27,010 nt of DNA from Lachnospiraceae bacterium (GTDB lineage: Bacteria > Bacillota > Clostridia > Lachnospirales > Lachnospiraceae): assembly GCA_900765975.1 (NCBI GenBank), contig CAAFTS010000027.1:1-27010 (forward strand), given 5' to 3'. The translations under genes and the position numbers were made by a program. This document shows, one piece after another, positions 22,378-27,010 of the stretch. The notes under the pieces were generated by a model. It was not told where the DNA came from, made no database searches, and saw only the letters and a list, made by a program, of their open reading frames with translations. The first letter of the stretch is position 1, and each line of letters opens with the position of its first letter.

Positions 22378-22393
22378 GATTACGGGTTTTTTT
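22354..22393 (+). terminator. Intrinsic terminator in the leader (attenuator candidate)
   Basis: ACTCGTATTCTTAT (22354-22367) pairs with ATAAGATTACGGGT (22374-22387) with one T-T mismatch and one G-U pair. The loop is AACCAC and seven T end the structure. It lies between the promoter and the first gene, about 30 bases after the likely start, so it must be passed for expression. RNA ending here would be a small RNA of roughly 60 nt. Confidence 0.8.
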
Positions 22394-22459
22394 CGGAAGA
22401 GAAAGAGCAGAAGAATCAAGTGCGAAAATAAAAAGTATAAAGACGGGAGAGAAAAAGAG

Positions 22460-23836
22460 ATGAAGTATGATGTAGCAATTATAGGCGCCGGACCTGGTGG
22501 AATCTTTTCTGCATATGAGCTTGTAAAAAAGAATGCAGATTTGAACATTGCCGTATATGAGGCGGGGAATCCTTTGGAGAAGCGTCGGTGTCCGATTGAC
22601 GGAGTAAAGGTAAAGAGCTGTATCGGTTGTAAGACATGTGCGATCATGAGCGGTTTTGGCGGAGCCGGTGCGTTTTCAGATGGAAAATATAATATCACGA
22701 ATGCATTTGGCGGAACGTTGTATGAGCATATTGGCAGACAGCAGTCCATTGAGCTGATGAAATATGTAGATGATATTAATATGAGTCATGGCGGCGAAGG
22801 TACAAAGATGTATTCAACAGCAGGCACAAAGTTTAAGAAATTGTGTATGCAGAATCAGTTGAATTTGTTGGATGCATCTGTACGTCATCTGGGAACAGAT
22901 ATTAATTATGTCGTTTTGGAAAATATTTATGAAGAATTGAAAAATAAGGTGGACTTTCATTTTAATTGCACTGTCGAGCGTCTGGAAGTGATTGAAGATG
23001 GATACCGTATCTTTTATGGTGATGAATCGGCAGATTGTGATCGCTGTGTTATTTCTGTAGGAAGAAGCGGAAGCAAGTGGATGCAGACAGTGTGCAAGGA
23101 TTTGGAGATTTCTACGTTGTCAAATCGTGTGGATCTGGGAGTGCGTGTGGAAATTCCGGCGGAGATTTTCTCTCATTTGACAGATGAGTTGTATGAAAGC
23201 AAGATTGTATATCGTACAGAAAAGTTTGAGGACAATGTGCGTACATTCTGTATGAATCCATATGGAATTGTAGTAAATGAAAATACAAATGGAATTGTAA
23301 CGGTAAATGGTCATAGTTATGAAGATGCAGAGAAACAGACGGAGAATACTAACTTTGCATTACTTGTGTCCAAGCATTTTTCGGAGCCATTTAAGGATAG
23401 CAATGGATATGGAGAAAGTATTGCCCGCTTGTCTAATATGCTGGGTGGCGGTGTAATTGTACAGCGTTTTGGAGATTTGATCCGTGGAAGACGAAGCAAT
23501 GAGAAGCGAATCGAAGAAGGGTTGGTTCGTCCGACGCTGGCAGCAACTCCGGGAGATTTGAGTTTGGTATTGCCAAAACGAATTATGGACGGTATTATTG
23601 AAATGATTTATGCGTTAGATAAGATTGCTCCGGGAACAGCAAATGATGATACGTTATTGTACGGAGTGGAAGTAAAGTTTTATAATATGGAAGTAGACAT
23701 TGATGAGAATCTTGAAACACGTTATAAAGGGCTGTATGTCATTGGAGATGGAAGCGGAGTAACACATTCTTTGTCACATGCTTCTGCGAGCGGCGTATAT
23801 GTAGCGCGACATATTATAGAGACTATAGAAAAGTAA
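22460..23836 (+). CDS. FAD-dependent dehydrogenase, COG2509 type
   Basis: This 458-residue flavoprotein has an N-terminal FAD-binding Rossmann motif (IIGAGPGG, 8-14) with Glu at the end of the second strand (YEAG) and a C-terminal FAD motif (GLYVIGDGSGVTHSLSHA). After the first strand pair it has CPIDG and then Cys54, Cys57 and Cys60 in CIGCKTC, followed by GFGGAGAFSDGK, a signature I recall from the COG2509 uncharacterised FAD-dependent dehydrogenases. Three Cys spaced C-x2-C-x2-C, with Cys44 nearby, could bind metal or an iron-sulfur cluster; that is inference. The substrate is unknown. GGGAGAG precedes the ATG. It opens an operon with short gaps to the next genes and lies behind a leader terminator. 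Confidence 0.88.
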   Translation: MKYDVAIIGAGPGGIFSAYELVKKNADLNIAVYEAGNPLEKRRCPIDGVKVKSCIGCKTCAIMSGFGGAGAFSDGKYNITNAFGGTLYEHIGRQQSIELMKYVDDINMSHGGEGTKMYSTAGTKFKKLCMQNQLNLLDASVRHLGTDINYVVLENIYEELKNKVDFHFNCTVERLEVIEDGYRIFYGDESADCDRCVISVGRSGSKWMQTVCKDLEISTLSNRVDLGVRVEIPAEIFSHLTDELYESKIVYRTEKFEDNVRTFCMNPYGIVVNENTNGIVTVNGHSYEDAEKQTENTNFALLVSKHFSEPFKDSNGYGESIARLSNMLGGGVIVQRFGDLIRGRRSNEKRIEEGLVRPTLAATPGDLSLVLPKRIMDGIIEMIYALDKIAPGTANDDTLLYGVEVKFYNMEVDIDENLETRYKGLYVIGDGSGVTHSLSHASASGVYVARHIIETIEK

Positions 23837-23866
23837 ACATTTCGGAAAGGAAAGGATAACAAAAGA

Positions 23867-24634
23867 ATGGCGGCAGAAAGAATAACAGAAGAGGAAAAAA
23901 ATGTACTTGTAAGGATGCGTAGTGCAGAAGCGGTTTATGTGTTAATGTCAGATTTTACAAGAATGCCTTTTGTAGAATGCGATGAAGAGACGTTTGATGA
24001 CGAGGTATTTCTTTATTTTAATGAAGAGGATGCAAAGAACGAGGCAAAGAGAAGATTTGAAAGTGGAGACAAGATGCATATTGTGAAAGTGCCTAATGAG
24101 TTTTTGCTTACTTTTTATACAAGCTTGTATCCGATGGGCGTAAATTGTCTTGTGACAGATAAAGGGCTGGAAGGTGAGCAGGCTGTTCAGCTGGAGCATT
24201 TAGTTGTGCGTAGTAAGGAGACGGCAGAAAAAGAAGGAAAGATAGTTGTGGAAAATCCGGAACTTCATTTGACAGCGCTTTATTTCGTACAGAAGCTACG
24301 TGCGCAGAAAGAACCGAAGATCACAGAGGAACTGCAGGAATTAAATGAAGAAATGATGGCTCATTATATGCGCGGACAATATATTGTTGCTTTGACAGAG
24401 AACAATGCCGCTCCGATTTTGAAGCAGAAAGACGGAAAGGTTTTGCAGCCAATTTTTACAGATATCCAGGAATTTATGAAGTTTCAGAGTGTAAATAAAA
24501 ATGAAAAGTTTAAAACAGCTGTGGTAGAAGTGAATAAACTTTTAGAACTTATTGTAAAAGAAGCTATAGGAATTACAGTAAATCCATTTGGTGTGAATCT
24601 GGTGCTTCAGCTGCCCAAAAAGGCAAACGATTGA
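23867..24634 (+). CDS. SseB-like protein
   Basis: This 255-residue protein has no signal peptide or membrane helix. The C-terminal half resembles the SseB domain: RGQYIVALTENN, then KVLQPIFTDIQEFMKF, AVVEVNKLLELIVKEA and ITVNPFGVNLVLQ. The N-terminal half, with AVYVLMSDFTRMPFVEC, EVFLYFNEEDAKNEAKR and GVNCLVTDKGLEG, looks like a second, diverged copy. SseB-domain proteins are widespread with no firm biochemical role. AGGAAAGGA precedes the ATG. It is 30 bases after the FAD enzyme and 19 before the CvfB-like gene, so all three are probably one transcript. Confidence 0.8.
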   Translation: MAAERITEEEKNVLVRMRSAEAVYVLMSDFTRMPFVECDEETFDDEVFLYFNEEDAKNEAKRRFESGDKMHIVKVPNEFLLTFYTSLYPMGVNCLVTDKGLEGEQAVQLEHLVVRSKETAEKEGKIVVENPELHLTALYFVQKLRAQKEPKITEELQELNEEMMAHYMRGQYIVALTENNAAPILKQKDGKVLQPIFTDIQEFMKFQSVNKNEKFKTAVVEVNKLLELIVKEAIGITVNPFGVNLVLQLPKKAND

Positions 24635-24653
24635 TAACAGGAGAATAAAGTAT

Positions 24654-25475
24654 ATGAAATTAGGAGAAAAACAAGTACTGACAGTAGTTAAGACAGTGGA
24701 TTTTGGAGTCTATCTCGGAAGCAGCGAAGAGCGCGTGCTTTTACCGAAGAAACAGGTTCCGGCAGGAATAGAGCCGGGCGATCCGGTAGAAGTATTTTTG
24801 TATAAAGATTCCAATGACCGTTTGATCGCAACGACGAATGAACCGAAATTGACGTTGGGAAAACTGGCAGTGCTGGATGTTGTTGATACAAATCGAATGG
24901 GAGCTTTTTTGGACTGGGGCTTGGAGAAGGATTTATTTTTGCCTTTTAAACAGCAGACCGCAAAGGTGCAGAAAGGAGACAAGTGTCTTGTTACTCTTTA
25001 TATAGATAAGAGTGAGCGGCTTTGTGCAACAATGAAGGTATATCATTTGCTGAGAACGGATTCTCCGTATCAAAAAGATGATAAAGTAAATGGGATTATT
25101 TACGATACGAGCGAACAGTTTGGAGTTTTTGTGGCGGTAGACAATCAGTATTCCGCTCGGATTCCGAAGAAGGATGTCAAACAGCGGATGAAAGTCGGGG
25201 ATGTGATTGAAGCTCGTGTGACAGGCGTGAAGGAAGATGGCAAGTTGGACTTGAGCGTGCGAGAGAAGATACCGGCTCAGATGGATCAGGATGCAGAAAT
25301 GATTTTGAGACGTATTGCGGATCTTGGAGGAAAACTTCCGTTTACAGATAAGGCAGATCCTGAGGTGATTCAGCGTGAATTTGGCATTAGCAAGGCTGCG
25401 TTCAAGCGGGCTGTCGGAAGATTGTTAAAAGAGAAAAAAATTGAAATAGCAGAGGATGGAATTTTTCGGAAATAA
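24654..25475 (+). CDS. cvfB: CvfB-like S1 RNA-binding protein
   Basis: This 273-residue protein has the plan of CvfB/YitL: tandem S1-type OB folds at about 5-60 (TVVKTVDFGVYLG...LLPKKQVP), 70-130 and 145-205 (VNGIIYDTSEQFGVFVAVDN and KEDGKLDLSVREK), then a C-terminal winged helix at about 220-273 (FGISKAAFKRAVGRLLKEKKIEI). CvfB in Staphylococcus aureus and S. pneumoniae binds RNA and influences virulence gene expression. It acts in the cytoplasm. CAGGAGA precedes the ATG. Its place in an operon with an FAD enzyme, SseB-like and DegV proteins gives no clear functional link. Confidence 0.9.
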   Translation: MKLGEKQVLTVVKTVDFGVYLGSSEERVLLPKKQVPAGIEPGDPVEVFLYKDSNDRLIATTNEPKLTLGKLAVLDVVDTNRMGAFLDWGLEKDLFLPFKQQTAKVQKGDKCLVTLYIDKSERLCATMKVYHLLRTDSPYQKDDKVNGIIYDTSEQFGVFVAVDNQYSARIPKKDVKQRMKVGDVIEARVTGVKEDGKLDLSVREKIPAQMDQDAEMILRRIADLGGKLPFTDKADPEVIQREFGISKAAFKRAVGRLLKEKKIEIAEDGIFRK

Positions 25476-25520
25476 GAAAGTGAATAGCAGGGGGGAAGTT
25501 TTGAGAGGAGAGTATGAATA

Positions 25521-26408
25521 ATGGGAAAAACGGAAACTGTAAAAATTATAGCAGACAGTACGTGCGATTTGTCGGAAGAGCTGTTAAAGAAATACGATAT
25601 AGCTGTGATTCCGCTTCATATTTTGCTTGGAGAGCAGGAGTGTGAAGATGGAGTCGACGTGACACCGGAAGAGATATACAATTGGTCTGATGAAAATCAA
25701 ACAACACCAAAGACTTCTGCACCTTCGATGGAACGGGCTATGGAAATTATGAAACCATATTTGGATCAGGGGCAGAAGCTGATTTGTTTTTCGATTTCCA
25801 GTGAAATGTCTACATCAGGAAATGTAATGCGGCTGGCGGCAGAAGAATTGGACGCGGAAGATCGGGTTACCATTATTGATTCTGCAAATTTATCCACAGG
25901 GATAGGGCTTCTTGTTATTGAAGCGGCAGTTATGGCTAAGGAAGGAAAATCTGCTGAAGAAATCAATGAAAAGATTTTAGAACTTCGTCCATTCGTGAGA
26001 GCAAGCTTTGTAGTAGATACGTTGACATATTTGCATCGCGGGGGCCGCTGCAGTGGATTGGCAGCCATGGCCGGAGGTGCGCTGAAATTACATCCGAGAA
26101 TTGCTGTAGAGGATGGAAAAATGCAGCCGGGTAAGAAATACCGTGGAAAGATGCCGAAGGTTCTGATGAGTTATGTTCAGGAAATGGAAGAGCATTTGAA
26201 ACATGCAAAAAAAGAAAGGGTATTTATTACCCATTCAGGATGTCCGGAGGAAACGATTGAAGGAATAAAAGAGTATTTGGAGCAGCTGGGGGTATTTGAA
26301 GAGATTCTTATTACGAGAGCAGGCGGAGTGATTTCCAGCCATTGTGGACCTGGTACGTTGGGAGTGTTATTTATTGAAAATGAATCTGAATCAAAAACAA
26401 GAGCTTGA
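25521..26408 (+). CDS. DegV family fatty-acid-binding protein
   Basis: This 295-residue protein has the DegV/FakB signature: IIADSTCDLSEELLKKYDI at the N-terminus, TSAPSMERAMEIM, and the fatty-acid head-group region FSISSEMSTSGNV, followed by DTLTYLHRGGRCSG and HCGPGTLGV near the end. FakB proteins hold a fatty acid for phosphorylation by FakA, which allows host fatty acids to enter phospholipids; DegV paralogues are many and their ligands differ. No FakA gene is in the window. GAGAGGAGAG lies about 10 bases before the ATG; an earlier ATG at 25514 is out of frame. Its last 29 bases overlap the next gene. Confidence 0.93.
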   Translation: MGKTETVKIIADSTCDLSEELLKKYDIAVIPLHILLGEQECEDGVDVTPEEIYNWSDENQTTPKTSAPSMERAMEIMKPYLDQGQKLICFSISSEMSTSGNVMRLAAEELDAEDRVTIIDSANLSTGIGLLVIEAAVMAKEGKSAEEINEKILELRPFVRASFVVDTLTYLHRGGRCSGLAAMAGGALKLHPRIAVEDGKMQPGKKYRGKMPKVLMSYVQEMEEHLKHAKKERVFITHSGCPEETIEGIKEYLEQLGVFEEILITRAGGVISSHCGPGTLGVLFIENESESKTRA

Positions 26409-26853
26409 AGATATTTTTAGTTATTATGCGGCACAGAAAGATAAGGCAAGTCAAGAGATGGTTGTTTCACTGTTAAGAGAAGTGCAGGAAGTGCAGGGAT
26501 GTCTGACTGCGGATATAAAACACAGAGTGGCTGAGACGGTCGGTGTTACAGAAAATTTTGTGCAGTGTCTGATCCGTATGTATCCGAGTTTGAAGGAAGT
26601 GAAGTGCAGTCATGAGATTATTGCATGCACAGGAGAACGGTGTGGGAAAAAGAATGGAATCGCAGTTTTAGAACAATTACGTCGTGAATTGAAGCCGGAT
26701 AAAAATGGGATTTCAGCAGATGGCAGATATGAATTACGGACACAAAATTGTTTAAAACAATGCCGGACTTCTCCAAATCTTTTGATTGATGGAAAGTTGT
26801 ATAGTGGAGAACAGCTGAAAAATATCAAGAAACTATTAAATGAGCTGGAGTAA
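26380..26853 (+). CDS. Thioredoxin-like [2Fe-2S] protein, NuoE/HndA-like
   Basis: This 157-residue protein resembles the small [2Fe-2S] subunit of NADH-dependent complexes (NuoE, HndA). An N-terminal helical part (VVSLLREVQEVQGCLTADIK) is followed by the thioredoxin-like ferredoxin fold with cluster ligands Cys83 and Cys88 (CTGERC) and Cys124 and Cys128 (CLKQC), the family's C-x4-C and C-x3-C pattern. NuoF or HndB-D partners are not next to it. The start is uncertain: ATG at 26380 is 15 bases from GGGAG, TTG at 26374 is nearer, and GTG at 26344 lies far inside degV. Any choice overlaps degV, suggesting translational coupling. The gene after it has its own promoter. Confidence 0.85.
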   Translation: MNLNQKQELEDIFSYYAAQKDKASQEMVVSLLREVQEVQGCLTADIKHRVAETVGVTENFVQCLIRMYPSLKEVKCSHEIIACTGERCGKKNGIAVLEQLRRELKPDKNGISADGRYELRTQNCLKQCRTSPNLLIDGKLYSGEQLKNIKKLLNELE

Positions 26854-26864
26854 AGAAAATTTTC

Positions 26865-26892
26865 TTGCAATTCAAAAAAAATCCGTTATAAT
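26865..26892 (+). promoter_or_regulatory. Promoter of the last, truncated gene
   Basis: TTGCAA (26865-26870) and a perfect TATAAT (26887-26892) are 16 bases apart. Transcription would begin near 26899, about 47 bases before the ATG at 26946. Confidence 0.7.
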
Positions 26893-26945
26893 GAAACTGT
26901 AGCTTGAATAATTATATTTTATTTCGAATGGAAGGAGTTATAGAG

Positions 26946-27010
26946 ATGAAAGTACAGAATATCAAAGATATAGAAGCATTTTTTAAAACAGTAGATGCCT
27001 GCAAAGGAAA
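26946..27010 (+). CDS. Start of an unidentified gene, cut by the window end
   Basis: An ATG 8 bases after AAGGAG opens a frame of 21 codons (MKVQNIKDIEAFFKTVDACK and one more) that runs off the window. The promoter upstream supports it as a real gene. The N-terminus recalls a small conserved Lachnospiraceae protein of unknown role, but 21 residues are too few to assign it. Confidence 0.65.
   Translation, partial: MKVQNIKDIEAFFKTVDACKG

Larger units (their letters stand above)
22114..22459. other. Divergent intergenic region with leader and attenuator
   Basis: This stretch of about 346 bases separates the surface protein (minus) from the FAD oxidoreductase (plus). On the minus strand an extra AAGGAGGG lies in the loop of a GCAGC/GCTGC stem (about 22134-22152) ahead of the real ribosome site; I found no good minus-strand promoter. 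About 22190-22290 is A/T-rich without clear elements. The plus-strand side carries a consensus promoter, a nine-codon ORF and a terminator hairpin, listed separately. About 22394-22445 is purine-rich leader. Confidence 0.7.

Noticed and set aside
26853..26866. AAGAAAATTTTCTT palindrome after the HndA-like gene as a terminator
   Set aside because: It has no loop and no GC pairs beyond the ends, and it runs straight into the next promoter, so it is unlikely to terminate.
1..27010. Mobile elements, CRISPR arrays, rRNA or tRNA genes, T-box or known riboswitches
   Set aside because: I looked on both strands and found no transposase, integrase, spaced direct-repeat array, tRNA-like clover or familiar riboswitch core.

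Overview
The window looks like chromosome of a low-GC, endospore-forming gut Clostridium of the Lachnospiraceae type (Blautia, Dorea or Ruminococcus gnavus-like; the genus is inference). The grounds are AT-rich DNA, strong AGGAGG ribosome binding sites, the sporulation genes spoIIR and sipL, and the general protein style. I see no rRNA, tRNA, CRISPR, insertion sequence or phage gene. Most genes run on the plus strand; the two exceptions are an AraC regulator and a cell-surface protein.

Layout. (1) 1-4979: a MarR regulator with a palindromic operator, a heterodimeric ABC exporter and a PlsC-type acyltransferase form one tightly packed operon. (2) 5003-6014: an EamA/DMT permease sits behind a terminator hairpin. 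(3) 6033-11904: a galactoside-type locus has a minus-strand AraC regulator, a 395-bp control region with four direct repeats, a GadC/YjeM-like APC permease and a GH2 beta-galactosidase, closed by a strong terminator. The amino-acid-type permease in the place of a sugar permease is the main functional puzzle. (4) 11992-13089: an XRE repressor and a DUF3169-like membrane protein lie under a consensus promoter covered by three palindromes. (5) 13101-14205: a zinc MDR dehydrogenase. (6) 14276-18637: a sporulation and housekeeping block holds a PrcB-like lipoprotein, sipL, ispE, a GntR/FCD regulator and spoIIR with a good sigma-F-type promoter. (7) 18676-20570: a CDF metal exporter with an N-D/D-D site and an acyl-ACP thioesterase. 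(8) 20623-22113, minus strand: a secreted, membrane-anchored protein with repeated Cys/His modules. (9) 22294-26853: a consensus promoter, a nine-codon leader ORF overlapping an intrinsic terminator, then an FAD-dependent oxidoreductase, an SseB-like protein, a CvfB-like S1 protein, a DegV protein and a thioredoxin-like [2Fe-2S] protein. A new promoter and a truncated gene end the window.

The most notable non-coding structure is regulatory. There are AraC boxes spaced by two helical turns, a triple XRE operator, a probable leader-peptide attenuator, and three places where a promoter is nested inside a terminator-like hairpin whose 3' arm carries a Shine-Dalgarno-like sequence. In that last layout, readthrough RNA can fold the hairpin but RNA from the local promoter cannot.
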